Below are positions 1 to 9,393 of a DNA stretch of 64,000 bases, one piece after another. A program made the position numbers and the translations under genes. Below the pieces are notes generated by a model. The model was not told where the DNA came from. It did not search any database and saw nothing but the letters and a program-made list of their open reading frames with translations. The first letter of the stretch is position 1. Every line of letters starts with the position of its first letter. Source of the stretch: Streptomyces halobius (GTDB taxonomy: Bacteria; Actinomycetota; Actinomycetes; Streptomycetales; Streptomycetaceae); NCBI RefSeq assembly GCF_023277745.1, contig NZ_CP086322.1:4960001-5024000 (forward strand), given 5' to 3'.

Positions 1-150
1 ACCGACGAAAACCCGGCGACCACCGCCAAGTACGGCGTGATGTCGATCCCGACGATGAACGTCTACAAGGGCGGCGAGGTCGTGAAGACCATCGTCGGCG
101 CCAAGCCGAAGGCCGCGATCGAGCGCGACCTGGCGGACTTCCTCGCCTGA
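1..150 (+). CDS. trxA: Thioredoxin, C-terminal part (cut by window start)
   Basis: The first 49 codons plus TGA read as the end of a thioredoxin: the cis-proline region (SIPTM), then KGGEVV and a final helix ending DLADFLA. Thioredoxins reduce protein disulfides in the cytoplasm using electrons from thioredoxin reductase. The CGPC active site lies upstream of the window and cannot be checked. Being next to parB/parA on the opposite strand fits the usual Streptomyces order in which trxB-trxA flank the par genes. A hairpin just downstream probably ends the transcript. Confidence 0.9.
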   Translation, partial: TDENPATTAKYGVMSIPTMNVYKGGEVVKTIVGAKPKAAIERDLADFLA

Positions 151-164
151 GTCACGCCGTCGTC

Positions 165-178
165 GTTTCACGTGAAAC
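165..178. promoter_or_regulatory. parS centromere site
   Basis: Perfect 14-bp palindrome GTTTCACGTGAAAC, the ParB-binding parS sequence of actinobacteria. It lies between trxA and the convergent acetyltransferase gene and overlaps the left arm of the hairpin at 176-210. Confidence 0.95.
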
Positions 179-210
179 GGGCCCGCCCCCATCAAGGGAG
201 CGGGCCCGTT
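176..210. terminator. Bidirectional hairpin terminator between trxA and the GNAT gene
   Basis: An 11-bp perfect stem (AACGGGCCCGC at 176-186 pairing with 200-210) lies 26 bases after the trxA stop and 43 bases beyond the stop of the convergent minus-strand acetyltransferase gene. It has no long T tract, as is common in Streptomyces. Confidence 0.7.
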
Positions 211-214
211 CTCC

Positions 215-228
215 GTTTCACGTGAAAC
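215..228. promoter_or_regulatory. parS centromere site
   Basis: Second perfect GTTTCACGTGAAAC, 50 bp from the first, giving a closely spaced parS pair on either side of the trxA terminator. Confidence 0.95.
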
Positions 229-252
229 ATGGCTGCCGTGAAACGGACCGAC

Positions 253-870
253 TTACAGCGGCCGCAGAGCCGGCTCCTTCTGTACGGCGCCCAGCAGCCG
301 GTCAAGAGCCAGCTCCACATCTTCCTTCCACGAGATCGTGGCCCGCAGCTCCAGCCGCAGCCGCGGAAAGCGCGGGTGCGGGCGTACGGTCTTGAAGCCC
401 ACTGCGAGGAGATGGTCGGCGGGCAGGACACATGCCGGTTCGGTCCAGTGGGCATCGCCGAATGCCTCGATGGCCTTGAAGCCGCGCTGGATAAGATCCT
501 TGGCGACGGTCTGCACCATGACCCGCCCCAACCCCTGCCCCTGATAGCCGGGCGTCAGCCATGCCGTCAGCAGCTGCACCGCGTCCGGCGACACCGGGCT
601 GGTGGGAAAGGCCGTGGACCGCGGCACATAGGCCGGCGGGGCATACATCACGAACCCGACCGGCACATCGTCGACATAGACAACGCGCCCGCAGGATCCC
701 CACTCCAGCAGTACCGCCGAGATCCAGGCTTCCTTCTCCAGCTCGGGCCGGCCCGCCTTTACCGCGGCTTCACCGCTGACGGGGTCGAGTTCCCAGAAGA
801 CGCAGGAACGGCAGCGCTTGGGGAGATCCGGAAGGTTGTCCAGCGTGAGCGGTACGAGTTGACGGCCCAT
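253..870 (-). CDS. GNAT-family N-acetyltransferase
   Basis: 205-residue protein with the acetyl-CoA pyrophosphate-binding motif of GNAT enzymes (GYQGQGLGR, about residues 109-117) after a beta strand, followed by a helix that would cover the CoA. It probably transfers an acetyl group from acetyl-CoA to an amine. The substrate cannot be told from sequence. The N-terminus has a cysteine pair (CRSC) seen in some actinobacterial members. The ATG at 870 has a GAGG about 10 bases upstream. It ends convergently with trxA. A short membrane-protein ORF (759-1016) overlaps its start in another frame. Confidence 0.85.
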   Translation of the reverse strand: MGRQLVPLTLDNLPDLPKRCRSCVFWELDPVSGEAAVKAGRPELEKEAWISAVLLEWGSCGRVVYVDDVPVGFVMYAPPAYVPRSTAFPTSPVSPDAVQLLTAWLTPGYQGQGLGRVMVQTVAKDLIQRGFKAIEAFGDAHWTEPACVLPADHLLAVGFKTVRPHPRFPRLRLELRATISWKEDVELALDRLLGAVQKEPALRPL

Positions 871-1016
871 GAAGCCAGGTCCTCACTTCCCTCGCCCGCC
901 GCACCACGGAGCGCCGTCAGCGCCGCCCGTTCCTTGAGCAGACCACCGACAAACCCTCCGACGGCCGCGAGGCTGAACCCCGCCGCCATGAGTCCGGTGC
1001 GGCTCACTGATCGCAT
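759..1016 (-). CDS. Small putative membrane protein overlapping the GNAT gene
   Basis: Not a recognised family. The ATG at 1016 has a strong ribosome site (GAGGAGA) a few bases upstream, better than most genes here. The first 30 residues contain a glycine/alanine-rich hydrophobic stretch (GLMAAGFSLAAVGGFVGGLL) that looks like one membrane segment, then a charged part (LKERAALTALRGAAGEGSED). The 85-residue frame runs 112 bp into the acetyltransferase gene, so its C-terminus is doubtful. Either the two overlap, or the true product is shorter because of a frameshift or sequencing error near 870. The start looks real, the end uncertain. Confidence 0.45.
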   Translation of the reverse strand: MRSVSRTGLMAAGFSLAAVGGFVGGLLKERAALTALRGAAGEGSEDLASWAVNSYRSRWTTFRISPSAAVPASSGNSTPSAVKPR

Positions 1017-1172
1017 GGCCTCTCCTCGATATGAGGTGTCTCTGCGTGATGCGCCATACCTGATCGCATCGTATCCACCCTTTACGGGCACGGGTAGCGC
1101 CAGCGAGCAAAGGGCGGACCGTGTTCCGGTAGGACTCCGGAACACGGCCCGCCACCGAGCCGAAACATCAGC

Positions 1173-2273
1173 TCATTCCTCGTTCTGGTTCTCCTCGGCC
1201 AGCGACTTCCCCAGAACGCGTCCTTCACCGGGGGCGAGCGTGCCCAGGATGCGCTCCAGATCTTCTATCGAAGCGAACTCGACGACGATCTTTCCCTTCT
1301 TCTGACCGAGATCGACCTTCACCCGGGTCTCGAAGCGGTCGGACAGCCGGGTAGCGAGACCGGTGAGCGCGGGGGACACCCGGGTGCCCGCACGGGGACC
1401 CTTCGCCTTGCTCGTGCTCTTGGGAGTCGAGCCCATCAGCTTCACGATCTCCTCGACCGTGCGCACCGACAGCCCCTCCGCCACGATGCGGCGTGCCAGG
1501 TGGTCCTGCTCCTCCGAGTCCTCCACGGAGAGCAGAGCACGGGCGTGTCCCGCGGAGAGCACTCCCGCCGCGAGCCGGTTCTGCACGGACGGCGAGAGAT
1601 TCAACAGCCGCAGCGTATTGGAGACCTGCGGACGCGATCGCCCGATCCGGTCGGCCAGCTCGTCATGCGTGCAATTGAAGTCCTTCAGCAACTGGTCGTA
1701 GGCGGCTGCCTCTTCCAGCGGGTTGAGCTGAGCCCGGTGCAGATTCTCCAGCAGCGCGTCCAGCAGCAGCTTGTCGTCGTCGGTGGCCCGGACGATGGCG
1801 GGAATCTTCTCCAGCCCGGCCTCACGGCACGCCCGCCAGCGGCGCTCGCCCATGATGAGCTCATAGGTGTCCGGCGCCGTCTGACGTACCACCACCGGCT
1901 GGAGCAGGCCCACCTCCCGGATGGAGGTGACCAGCTCGGCCAGGGCGTCCTCGTCGAAGACCTCACGGGGCTGCCGCGGGTTGGGCTTGATCGCGGCCAG
2001 CGGCACCTCGGCGAAGTGCGCACCCGCGACGTCCGATACGGCCGCCGCCGGTGTCTCCGGCTTGGCCGGCGGTTCCGTTTCACGTGAAACATCGTGCGCC
2101 GACAGCCCGGCGACCTTGGCCGCCGCCACTCCTCGTTCCGGGGCCAATACCGGTACGGCCGACGGTGACGTCGCTCCCCGACCCACCGCGCTGCCGGCCT
2201 GGTCCGTGCTCTGCGGTGCCGCAGGGATCAGCGCACCGAGCCCACGGCCCAGCCCTCTACGTCGTTCACTCAC
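1173..2273 (-). CDS. parB: Chromosome partitioning protein ParB
   Basis: 366-residue CTPase and DNA-binding protein that loads at parS, spreads along the origin and is moved by ParA. It has the N-terminal ParA-interacting motif ([13 protein letters not shown]), a central NTD with NPRQPR and GERRWRA, a helix-turn-helix ([21 protein letters not shown]) and a C-terminal dimer domain. The GTG start overlaps the parA stop by four bases (GTGA) and is preceded by GGAGGGG, so the two are translationally coupled. The gene itself contains a parS site (2077-2090), read in frame as VSRET. Confidence 0.97.
   Translation of the reverse strand: MSERRRGLGRGLGALIPAAPQSTDQAGSAVGRGATSPSAVPVLAPERGVAAAKVAGLSAHDVSRETEPPAKPETPAAAVSDVAGAHFAEVPLAAIKPNPRQPREVFDEDALAELVTSIREVGLLQPVVVRQTAPDTYELIMGERRWRACREAGLEKIPAIVRATDDDKLLLDALLENLHRAQLNPLEEAAAYDQLLKDFNCTHDELADRIGRSRPQVSNTLRLLNLSPSVQNRLAAGVLSAGHARALLSVEDSEEQDHLARRIVAEGLSVRTVEEIVKLMGSTPKSTSKAKGPRAGTRVSPALTGLATRLSDRFETRVKVDLGQKKGKIVVEFASIEDLERILGTLAPGEGRVLGKSLAEENQNEE
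2077..2090. promoter_or_regulatory. parS centromere site inside parB
   Basis: Perfect GTTTCACGTGAAAC within the parB coding sequence, in the linker between the N-terminal peptide and the CTPase domain. Confidence 0.95.
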
Positions 2274-3340
2274 TGAGTCCCCTCCGACATGCTGTGCTGT
2301 GCTTCGTAGGTGATGTCCAGGCCCTGGCCCGCGGTCTGGGGCGCCCCCCGCAACGCGATCTCTCTGGCGGCTTCGAGGTAGGAGAGCGAACCGCTGGATC
2401 CCGGGTCATAGGTGAGCACTGTCTGGCCGTAGCTGGGCGCCTCGGAGATACGCACCGAGCGGGGGATGCTCGTACGGAGCACTTCGCCACCGAAATGATT
2501 GCGCACCTCTTCGGCGACCTGGGAAGCCAGTCGGGTACGGCCGTCGTACATGGTGAGCAGAATCGTCGAGACATGGAGCTTGGGGTTGAGATGTCCCCGC
2601 ACCAGGTCGACGTTCCTGAGCAGTTGCCCCAGGCCCTCAAGGGCGTAGTACTCACACTGGATCGGGATCAGCACCTCCGCGCCGGCGACCAGAGCGTTGA
2701 CGGTCAGCAGTCCGAGCGAGGGTGGGCAGTCGATGAAGATGTAGTCCAGCGGCTGTTCATACGCCTTGATGGCCCGGTCCAGCCGGCTCTCCCGTGCCAC
2801 CAGCGAGACCAGCTCGATCTCGGCGCCGGCCAGGTCGATCGTGGCGGGCGCACAGAACAGCCCTTCCACATCCACCACCGGCTGCACCACGTCGGAGAGC
2901 GGCCTGCTCTCCACCAGCACGTCATAGATCGACGGCACTTCGGCATGATGGTCGATCCCCAGCGCCGTCGAGGCATTGCCCTGAGGGTCGAGATCGATCA
3001 CAAGAACCCGTGCTCCGTGCAGGGCGAGTGAGGCTGCCAGATTCACCGTGGTCGTGGTCTTGCCGACCCCGCCCTTCTGGTTGGCAACCACCATGACCCG
3101 GGTCTGTTCGGGCCGAGGCAGCCCCTCACCCGCGCGGCCAAGTGCCTCCACCGCAAGCTGAGCTGCACGACCGATCGGGGTCTCGTCCATCGGGGGCGGC
3201 GTTTCACGTGAAACGTCGTCCCCGAACGACTGGCTACGGGGACCGGGGACCGGATCGGTCATCGGTCCCGCGATGTTGGCGTCGGACCGCAAGGATTCAC
3301 TCTCCTCGACATCAGGCTCGCGATGTGCAGAGCCTGCCAT
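2270..3340 (-). CDS. parA: Chromosome partitioning ATPase ParA
   Basis: Deviant Walker-A ATPase that moves ParB-bound origins, in Streptomyces especially during sporulation of aerial hyphae. The P-loop KGGVGKTT, the switch motif [17 protein letters not shown] and the typical ParA C-terminus are all present. I chose the ATG at 3340 (356 residues, MAGSAHREP). The frame stays open to a GTG at 3502 that lies inside a parS site and has no ribosome site, so the extra 54 residues are probably leader DNA. parS sites occur inside the gene (3201) and just upstream (3487). It is coupled to parB by a 4-bp overlap. Confidence 0.95.
   Translation of the reverse strand: MAGSAHREPDVEESESLRSDANIAGPMTDPVPGPRSQSFGDDVSRETPPPMDETPIGRAAQLAVEALGRAGEGLPRPEQTRVMVVANQKGGVGKTTTTVNLAASLALHGARVLVIDLDPQGNASTALGIDHHAEVPSIYDVLVESRPLSDVVQPVVDVEGLFCAPATIDLAGAEIELVSLVARESRLDRAIKAYEQPLDYIFIDCPPSLGLLTVNALVAGAEVLIPIQCEYYALEGLGQLLRNVDLVRGHLNPKLHVSTILLTMYDGRTRLASQVAEEVRNHFGGEVLRTSIPRSVRISEAPSYGQTVLTYDPGSSGSLSYLEAAREIALRGAPQTAGQGLDITYEAQHSMSEGTQ
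3201..3214. promoter_or_regulatory. parS centromere site inside parA
   Basis: Perfect GTTTCACGTGAAAC in the N-terminal, pre-P-loop part of parA, translated as VSRET like the copy in parB. Confidence 0.95.
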
Positions 3341-3503
3341 GCTTTCGGTGCCGTGAACCAGTGAGGCCCGTTCTCCTGTGGATGAATCCACATCTGTGGA
3401 TACTTTCCTGACCCTTGTGGGTCTACGGTCGCGCGGCGCGGCAGCCGCGCGACCACGGTCGATAATCCCTTGCAGCAGAGAACGACGTTTCACGTGAAAC
3501 ACG
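3341..3503 (-). promoter_or_regulatory. parAB leader with parS and DnaA-box-like sites
   Basis: The stretch upstream of the preferred parA start carries one parS (3487-3500) and three DnaA-box-like sequences close together: TGTGGATGA (3377), a near AATCCACA copy (about 3385) and TGTGGATAC (3395). I infer a promoter region where ParB and possibly DnaA could bind. No clear -10/-35 pair was identified. Confidence 0.5.
3487..3500. promoter_or_regulatory. parS centromere site upstream of parAB
   Basis: Perfect GTTTCACGTGAAAC between parA and rsmG, in the presumed parAB promoter region. Confidence 0.95.
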
Positions 3504-3647
3504 ATGCCAGCGTCGCGCCCGATTAAGCCGCAACACTCCGTCTTATGGCGTTTTGAGGGCGCTTTTGAATTCGCCCTTTTTGTGAATGCGTCAGTGAGAC
3601 ACGCACCGCATCGGCGTCGTCCGACGCACCTCCGGCCTCAGGCGCCC

Positions 3648-4373
3648 TCAGCGCCGACGGCCCCTCGACCCCCGGCTGACGCGGGCGGCCTTCGCCCGCT
3701 TGGCCGCGAACCGCACGCCCCCCGGGCTCTCGCCCACCTCGACCCGCACCACCGTCGAGGGCGGATCCACGATGCCTTCGCCCACATGCACCACCGAGGT
3801 CTCCACCACGCCGAGCTTGCTCAGCGCCGCCCGAGCGGCCTTGAGCTCCTCCTCCGCGGTGTCGCCCTTGAGCGCCAGCATCTCGCCGTAGGGGCGCAGC
3901 AACGGAACCCCCCAGCCGGCCAGCCGGTCGAGCGGTGCGACGGCCCGCGCGGTCACCACATGCACCTGCGGAATCTTGCCCATGACCTCCTCGGCCCGCC
4001 CCCGCACGACCGTCACATGATCCAGCCCGAGCAGCTCGACGACTTCCTGAAGGAAATTGGTACGCCGCAGCAGCGGCTCCAGGAGCGTGATCTTCAGATC
4101 CGGACGCACCAGGGCCAGCGGAATGCCGGGCAGCCCGGCACCCGACCCCACATCGCAGACCGAGACGCCCCTCGGCACCACCTCGGAGAGCACCGCGCAG
4201 TTCAGCAGATGCCGCTCCCACAACCGCGGCACCTCGCGTGGGCCGATCAGGCCCCGCGTCACGCCCGCGTCGGCGAGCAGTTCGCCGTATCGCACGGCCT
4301 CCGGAAAGCGCTCACCGAATACCTCCTGTGCCGCTTTCGGCGCAGGAGGGAGCTCCGCTGCTGCCTCCGTCAC
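3648..4373 (-). CDS. rsmG: 16S rRNA (guanine527-N7)-methyltransferase RsmG
   Basis: 241-residue SAM-dependent enzyme that methylates N7 of G527 in 16S rRNA; loss of RsmG gives low-level streptomycin resistance in Streptomyces. It shows the GidB signatures: LWERHLLNC before the SAM fold, SAM motif I CDVGSGAGLPGIPLA (about residues 73-87), LLEPLLRRTNFL, and VTARAVAPLDRL. The C-terminal tail is Arg/Lys-rich. The start is GTG at 4373 with AGAGGAAGGG upstream. It lies between jag and parA on the same strand. Confidence 0.96.
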   Translation of the reverse strand: MTEAAAELPPAPKAAQEVFGERFPEAVRYGELLADAGVTRGLIGPREVPRLWERHLLNCAVLSEVVPRGVSVCDVGSGAGLPGIPLALVRPDLKITLLEPLLRRTNFLQEVVELLGLDHVTVVRGRAEEVMGKIPQVHVVTARAVAPLDRLAGWGVPLLRPYGEMLALKGDTAEEELKAARAALSKLGVVETSVVHVGEGIVDPPSTVVRVEVGESPGGVRFAAKRAKAARVSRGSRGRRR

Positions 4374-4452
4374 GGGAACCGCCCTTCCTCTGGACTGCTT
4401 TTCCTGCCGGGAACCCGGGATGGGCCCGGAATAACACAGAACGCTGACAAGT

Positions 4453-4484
4453 TTTGGCCCCGCCTGCGGGCAGACGGGGCCAAA
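4453..4484 (-). terminator. Hairpin after jag
   Basis: A 10-bp perfect stem (TTTGGCCCCG at 4453-4462 with 4475-4484) sits 22 bases past the jag stop and ahead of rsmG. It probably ends or attenuates the rpmH-rnpA-yidD-yidC-jag transcript before rsmG. Confidence 0.65.
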
Positions 4485-4505
4485 GACAACGGAAGCTCTG
4501 AGAGA

Positions 4506-5012
4506 TCAGGCCGGGAGGACAACCACGCGGCGCTGCGGCTCCTCGCCCTCCGACTCGCTGCGCAGTCCCGCCTCGGCCACCGCGTCATGGACGACCTTGC
4601 GCTCGAACGGTGTCATCGGGTCGAGCTTCACCGGCTCACCGGTGCCCCTGGCCTCCTCGGCCGCCTTCGCGCCGATCTTGGCAAGCTCCTCACGCTTACG
4701 CGCCCGGAAGCCCGCGATGTCCAGCATCAGACGGCTGCGGTCACCGGTCTCGCGGTGCACGGCGAGCCGGGTCAGCTCCTGCAGCGCCTCCAGCACCTCA
4801 CCGTCCCGGCCGACCAGCTTCTGCAGATCACGGCTGGTCGCGTCGCCGATGATCGACACGGCGGCGCGGTCGGCCTCGACGTCCATGTCGATGTCGCCGT
4901 CGAGGTCCGCGATGTCCAGCAGCCCCTCCAGGTAGTCGGCCGCGATCTCGCCTTCCTGCTCCAGGCGGGTCAGGGTGTCGGTGCCCTTGGTGGCAGGGTT
5001 CGTGTCCGTCAC
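4506..5012 (-). CDS. jag: Jag/KhpB-type single-stranded nucleic-acid-binding protein (KH-R3H)
   Basis: 168-residue RNA-binding protein with a KH-like domain (about residues 45-105, including IIGDATSRDLQKLVGRDGEVLEAL split over the GRDG loop) and a C-terminal R3H domain (PMTPFERKVVHDAVAE). It lacks the N-terminal Jag_N domain of Firmicutes homologues, as usual in actinobacteria. It starts 14 bp after yidC with AAGGAG before a GTG, so it is cotranscribed with the membrane insertase. It is thought to act in RNA-level control of envelope growth; the target is unknown. Confidence 0.92.
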   Translation of the reverse strand: MTDTNPATKGTDTLTRLEQEGEIAADYLEGLLDIADLDGDIDMDVEADRAAVSIIGDATSRDLQKLVGRDGEVLEALQELTRLAVHRETGDRSRLMLDIAGFRARKREELAKIGAKAAEEARGTGEPVKLDPMTPFERKVVHDAVAEAGLRSESEGEEPQRRVVVLPA

Positions 5013-5026
5013 GAAAGGACTCCTTC

Positions 5027-6157
5027 TTACTTCTTGGACGGGTGCTTGGGGCGCTGCTGGCCCTTGCGCTGTCCGGACTTGGTGTTGCGGGATCCGGAGG
5101 CGGAGCCGCCCTTCGCGGGGGTGGCGCCGTTCGCCTTGCTGTCCTGCGGGGCCTTCTTCTCCAGCGACTGTTTCTGCGAAGCACCCTGCCCGGAGCCGGC
5201 CCGCGTACGAGCCTGCCCGCCGCCGGCCGCGGCCTGCCGCTTGGACTTCGGCTGACGCTTGGGCTGCTGGCGCTGCTGGCGCGCCTCCTCGGCGGCCTGC
5301 TTCGCCGCGACCTCGGCCGGGGCCTCCACCAGCTTGCCCTTGGCACGCAGCCGCTCCTGGCGCTCCGTGAAGGCCTTGCTGCCGGGAGTCGGGTTACGAC
5401 GGATGACGAACATCTGCTGGCCCAGGGTCCACACGTTGGTGGTCAGCCAGTAGACGAGAACACCGACGGGGAAGTTGATGCCGAAGACGGCGAACATGAC
5501 GGGGAAGACATACATCAGCATCTTCTGCTGCTGCATGAACGGCGTCTTCACCGTGAGGTCGACGTTCTTGGTCATCAGCTGGCGCTGCGTGTAGAACTGC
5601 GACGCCGACATCAGGACGATCATGATGACCGTGACAACGCGGACGTCGGTCAGGGAAGCACCGAGGTTCTCGATCTTCCCCGCGTCGTCCATGAACTTCG
5701 CGGCCAGCGGGGCACCGAAGATGTGCGCCTTGTTGGCACTGTCCAGCAGCGACTGGTTGATGACGCCGACGGTCTGGTTGTTCGCGATGTGGTTCAGGAC
5801 CTGATACAGGGCGATGAAGAACGGCGACTGAGCCAGAATCGGGAGACAGCTCGACAGCGGGTTGGTGCCCGTCTCCTTGTAGAGCTTCATCATCTCTTCG
5901 GACTGGCGCTGCTTGTCGCTCTTGTAGCGCTCCTGGATCGCCTTCATCTTGGGCTGGAGCGCCTGCATGTTCCGCGTCGCCTTGATCTGCTTCACGAAGA
6001 GCGGGATCAGGCAGATACGGATCAGCACCACCAGCGAGACGATGGCCAGACCCCACGCCGCGCCACTGTTCTTGTCGAAGATCAGGCTGAAGAACGAGTG
6101 GAACTGGACGATGATCCAGGAAACAGCGATATAGAGAGGATTCAGGATCGTGTCCAC
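5027..6157 (-). CDS. yidC: Membrane protein insertase YidC/OxaA
   Basis: 376-residue insertase that places proteins in the cytoplasmic membrane, alone or with SecYEG. It has an N-terminal membrane segment, a cytoplasmic hairpin ([20 protein letters not shown]), several further membrane helices including the [12 protein letters not shown] region, and a long C-terminal tail (about residues 270-376) rich in Lys, Arg, Gln, Ser and Gly that probably contacts ribosomal RNA. GTG start with AAGGAG upstream. It begins 3 bp after yidD. Confidence 0.96.
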   Translation of the reverse strand: MDTILNPLYIAVSWIIVQFHSFFSLIFDKNSGAAWGLAIVSLVVLIRICLIPLFVKQIKATRNMQALQPKMKAIQERYKSDKQRQSEEMMKLYKETGTNPLSSCLPILAQSPFFIALYQVLNHIANNQTVGVINQSLLDSANKAHIFGAPLAAKFMDDAGKIENLGASLTDVRVVTVIMIVLMSASQFYTQRQLMTKNVDLTVKTPFMQQQKMLMYVFPVMFAVFGINFPVGVLVYWLTTNVWTLGQQMFVIRRNPTPGSKAFTERQERLRAKGKLVEAPAEVAAKQAAEEARQQRQQPKRQPKSKRQAAAGGGQARTRAGSGQGASQKQSLEKKAPQDSKANGATPAKGGSASGSRNTKSGQRKGQQRPKHPSKK

Positions 6158-6160
6158 GAA

Positions 6161-6478
6161 TCAGGCTCCTTGGGCGTTGGGCTGAGTCTCGGGCGGGGCG
6201 ACAGGCTCAGGGACGGTGGGCCCGCCCAGGCGGCTCCTCAGCCGCTGATGCCAAACCGGACGCTTCCGGGGTGGGACGTGGTCGACGCCACCGAGCGACC
6301 ACGGATTGCATCGCAGGATGCGCCAGGCGGTCAGCGCGGTCCCTTTCACCGCGCCGTGCCGGTCGATGGCGGTATAGCCATAGTGCGAGCACGACGGGTA
6401 GTACTTGCAGACCGGGCCCAGCAGGGGGCTGATGGTCCACTGGTAGATCTTGATCAAGAGAAGCAGCGGGTACTTCAC
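6161..6478 (-). CDS. yidD: Membrane protein insertion efficiency factor YidD
   Basis: 105-residue member of the YidD family, defined by the conserved core ([20 protein letters not shown] followed by SHYGYTAI and [15 protein letters not shown]). It is a small amphipathic membrane-associated protein that aids YidC-dependent insertion. The GTG start overlaps the rnpA stop (GTGA), and yidC follows within 3 bp, so these are coupled. The C-terminal 25 residues are proline-rich and variable. Confidence 0.95.
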   Translation of the reverse strand: MKYPLLLLIKIYQWTISPLLGPVCKYYPSCSHYGYTAIDRHGAVKGTALTAWRILRCNPWSLGGVDHVPPRKRPVWHQRLRSRLGGPTVPEPVAPPETQPNAQGA

Positions 6479-6933
6479 TGTGCGCTCCCTCCCGGGTCCC
6501 GTCCGGGGTTCCGGGGGCCCGCGGCGCAGCGGCCGCCGGTCACGGCCCCCGAGGAATCGCAGCCTTTCGGCACCCTTCCCAGCAGCCGTTGGAGTGCGGC
6601 ATCCAGGTCACGGGCCAGCTGATCGTGATCCGCGGTGCCCGCGCCCGGCAGGGCCCGTACGACAACCAGGCTACCGGCGGGCAGCCGGTCCAGCCGGTCG
6701 CGCACCAGATGCCGCAGCCGCCGCCGCACCCTGTTACGGACGACGGCGACACCAACGGCCTTGCTCACGACGAAACCCGCACGCGCCGGGGGAACACATT
6801 CCCCCGCTGCGTGCGGGTCCGTTGCACCGCTACGAAAGTGGACGACGAGGAGCGGGCGTCCGGCCCTGCGTCCCCGGCGTACCGCGGCCGCAAAGTCCTC
6901 GCGCCGCCTCAGCCGATGCTCGGTAGGCAGCAC
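6475..6933 (-). CDS. rnpA: Ribonuclease P protein component
   Basis: 152-residue protein subunit of RNase P, which trims the 5' leaders of tRNA precursors with the rnpB RNA. It starts [14 protein letters not shown] and contains the RNR motif region ([18 protein letters not shown]), the RNA-binding signature of the family. It is longer than many homologues because of a low-complexity C-terminal tail after about residue 125. GTG start at 6933, 24 bp after rpmH, in the classic rpmH-rnpA arrangement. Confidence 0.95.
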   Translation of the reverse strand: MLPTEHRLRRREDFAAAVRRGRRAGRPLLVVHFRSGATDPHAAGECVPPARAGFVVSKAVGVAVVRNRVRRRLRHLVRDRLDRLPAGSLVVVRALPGAGTADHDQLARDLDAALQRLLGRVPKGCDSSGAVTGGRCAAGPRNPGRDPGGSAQ

Positions 6934-6957
6934 GTCATGGACCTTGGGTCAGGCTGC

Positions 6958-7095
6958 TCAGGCCGACAGGCGGGCGCGACCCTTGCCACGACGGGACGCG
7001 AGGATGGCGCGGCCGGCGCGGGTCCGCATGCGCAGACGGAAGCCATGGGTCTTCGCGCGACGGCGGTTGTTCGGCTGGAAGGTGCGCTTGCTCAC
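6958..7095 (-). CDS. rpmH: 50S ribosomal protein L34
   Basis: 45-residue basic protein reading [20 protein letters not shown] and ending GKGRARLSA, the invariant L34 sequence. GTG start at 7095 with GGAG about 8 bases upstream. It is a structural protein of the large ribosomal subunit and the first gene of the minus-strand operon diverging from dnaA. Confidence 0.97.
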   Translation of the reverse strand: MSKRTFQPNNRRRAKTHGFRLRMRTRAGRAILASRRGKGRARLSA

Positions 7096-7472
7096 TCGGG
7101 GGCTCCAGGAATGCTTGGTGTCTCAAGCGAGACAGATGTGGGGCGTCGATTGGCTGTCACCGTGCGCCCACGAGTAGCTCGCAACGCCCGAGTGCACCGC
7201 TTCACGATCACCCAGAGCGCGATCTTTGCCCATCGGAGGCAGGCGGCAGCAGCCATCGACAACTCGACCTGGTCACGGTACGCGGGGCCGCCGCATCCGG
7301 TCAAACCGGCTCCTTGACAGCACGGGGGAGCCTTGCCAGGGCACACTATGCACAGGCTGTGGACAACGACTTGAATCCCCAGACCCGGCCTGACTACCGT
7401 GGCCGAACTCCGATTCCTTCCCGCCCGTCCTGAGAATCACACATTCGTGGGACTGCTGAGAGAGCGTGCCCT
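7096..7472. promoter_or_regulatory. Divergent rpmH/dnaA promoter region
   Basis: 377 bases with no gene. For dnaA, a TTGACA (7314-7319) is a possible -35 element, but no convincing -10 at normal spacing was found. An exact DnaA box lies at 7358-7366, suggesting autoregulation. The rpmH promoter must lie on the minus strand in the left half; I could not define it. Confidence 0.6.
7358..7366 (-). promoter_or_regulatory. DnaA box upstream of dnaA
   Basis: TGTGGACAA, the reverse complement of the Streptomyces consensus TTGTCCACA, about 107 bp before the dnaA start. Its position fits autorepression of dnaA by its product. Confidence 0.75.
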
Positions 7473-9338
7473 GTGGCTGATGTACCTGCCGATCTTGCCG
7501 CAGTGTGGCCGCGCGTACTCGACCATCTCCTCAGGGCCGAGGCCGACGGGCTCAAACCCAAGGACCAGGACTGGCTCAAGCGCACGCAGCCGCTGGCACT
7601 GGTCGCCGACACCGCGCTGCTTGCAGTCCCCAACGAATTCGCCAAGGGTGTGCTCGAAGGCCGTCTGGCGCCACTGATCGGCGAGGCCCTCAGCCATGAG
7701 TGCGGCCGCCCGGTCCGGATCGCGATCACCGTGGACGACTCCTCCGAGGAGCCTCCGGCTCCGTCCGGGCCGCCCGTCCCTCAGCAGCACCAGCAGGCAC
7801 AGCACCAACCGTCGCATCAGTCTCAGCAGCAGCACGATGCGTACGACGGTTACGACAGCCGCCACGACGGCCGGCAGGGCTACGGACGCCAGGGCGACGA
7901 GCTGCCCAGCGTCCGGCCCGCCTACCCGGATTACCAGCAGCACCGGCCCGAGCCCGGAGCCTGGCCGCAGCACTCCGCCATGGGTCCCGGCCCGCGCGAC
8001 GACTACGGCTGGCAACAGCAGCACCTCGGCGGCTTCCCCGAGCGCGATCCGTACGCCTCTCCGCCGCCCTCCCACGTATCGCAGCACCAGCAGGCGCAGA
8101 ACGACTACCGCGCGCAACCCGCCGAGCGCTCCGGGCCGCCGCAGCACCCGGACGGCGCGCGCTCGCCCTACGACCAGTCGCGCCGCGAGCTCCCCGAGCA
8201 CCAGCCGCCGGGGCGGTCCGGTCCCGGCCCCGCGCTGCCCGCGCCCAGCGGGGCGCCCGGCCCGCTCGCCGCGCAGCCCGCGCCGGCGCCGGGCCCCGGT
8301 GAGCCGACCGCGCGGCTGAATCCCAAATACCTCTTCGACACCTTCGTCATCGGTGCCTCGAACCGCTTCGCGCACGCCGCCGCGGTCGCCGTCGCCGAAG
8401 CGCCGGCCAAGGCGTACAACCCGCTGTTCATCTACGGCGAGTCCGGCCTCGGCAAGACCCACCTGCTGCACGCGATCGGGCACTACGCGCGGAGTCTGTA
8501 CCCCGGCACCCGGGTGCGGTATGTGAGCTCGGAGGAGTTCACCAACGAATTCATCAACTCCATCCGCGACGGCAAGGCGGACGCGTTCCGCAAGCGCTAC
8601 CGCGACATGGACATCCTGCTCGTCGACGACATCCAGTTCCTGGCGAGCAAGGAGTCGACGCAGGAGGAGTTCTTCCACACCTTCAACACGCTGCACAACG
8701 CGAACAAGCAGATCGTGCTGTCCAGCGACCGGCCGCCCAAGCAGCTGGTCACCCTGGAGGACCGGCTGCGCAACCGCTTCGAGTGGGGTCTGATCACGGA
8801 TGTCCAGCCGCCCGAGCTGGAGACCCGGATCGCGATCCTCCGCAAGAAGGCGGTGCAGGAGCAGCTGAACGCGCCGCCCGAGGTCCTGGAATTCATCGCC
8901 TCCCGGATCTCCCGCAATATCCGCGAGCTGGAGGGCGCGCTGATCCGGGTCACGGCGTTCGCGTCGCTCAACCGGCAGCCGGTGGACCTGGGGCTCACCG
9001 AGATCGTGCTGAAGGACCTGATCCCGGGGGGCGAGGACGCCGCACCGGAGATCACCGCGACCGCGATCATGGCCGCGACCGCCGACTACTTCGGGCTGAC
9101 CATCGACGACCTGTGCGGGTCCTCGCGCAGCCGGGTCCTGGTGACGGCCCGCCAGATCGCGATGTATCTGTGCCGGGAGCTGACCGACCTCTCGCTGCCG
9201 AAGATCGGCGCGCAGTTCGGCGGCCGGGACCATACGACCGTGATGCACGCCGACCGCAAGATCCGCGCGCTGATGGCCGAGCGGCGCTCCATCTACAACC
9301 AGGTCACCGAGCTCACCAACCGCATCAAGAACGGCTGA
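7473..9338 (+). CDS. dnaA: Chromosomal replication initiator protein DnaA
   Basis: 621-residue AAA+ initiator that binds DnaA boxes and opens the origin. Domain I spans about residues 1-80 (ending in [21 protein letters not shown]). Domain II (about 90-280) is very long, disordered and rich in Gln, Pro, His and Arg, a hallmark of Streptomyces. Domain III carries Walker A GESGLGKT at residues 322-329 and Walker [10 protein letters not shown]. Domain IV ends with the box-binding signature [18 protein letters not shown] start at 7473 after a GAGAG. Divergent from rpmH and followed by oriC. Confidence 0.98.
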   Translation: MADVPADLAAVWPRVLDHLLRAEADGLKPKDQDWLKRTQPLALVADTALLAVPNEFAKGVLEGRLAPLIGEALSHECGRPVRIAITVDDSSEEPPAPSGPPVPQQHQQAQHQPSHQSQQQHDAYDGYDSRHDGRQGYGRQGDELPSVRPAYPDYQQHRPEPGAWPQHSAMGPGPRDDYGWQQQHLGGFPERDPYASPPPSHVSQHQQAQNDYRAQPAERSGPPQHPDGARSPYDQSRRELPEHQPPGRSGPGPALPAPSGAPGPLAAQPAPAPGPGEPTARLNPKYLFDTFVIGASNRFAHAAAVAVAEAPAKAYNPLFIYGESGLGKTHLLHAIGHYARSLYPGTRVRYVSSEEFTNEFINSIRDGKADAFRKRYRDMDILLVDDIQFLASKESTQEEFFHTFNTLHNANKQIVLSSDRPPKQLVTLEDRLRNRFEWGLITDVQPPELETRIAILRKKAVQEQLNAPPEVLEFIASRISRNIRELEGALIRVTAFASLNRQPVDLGLTEIVLKDLIPGGEDAAPEITATAIMAATADYFGLTIDDLCGSSRSRVLVTARQIAMYLCRELTDLSLPKIGAQFGGRDHTTVMHADRKIRALMAERRSIYNQVTELTNRIKNG

Positions 9339-9360
9339 CGGCAGGCCACCGCAGGCGCCC

Positions 9361-9393
9361 AGGGCGTTCCGGGACGTGCTCCCGGGGCGCCCT
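9361..9393 (+). terminator. dnaA terminator hairpin
   Basis: A 14-bp stem with two G-U pairs (AGGGCGTTCCGGGA at 9361-9374 with 9380-9393, loop CGTGC) lies 22 bp after the dnaA stop. It would separate dnaA transcription from the origin. Confidence 0.6.

Noticed and set aside
5042-6622. Long plus-strand open frame opposite yidC
   Set aside because: Shadow of yidC/yidD/rnpA; Arg/Leu-rich without signature.
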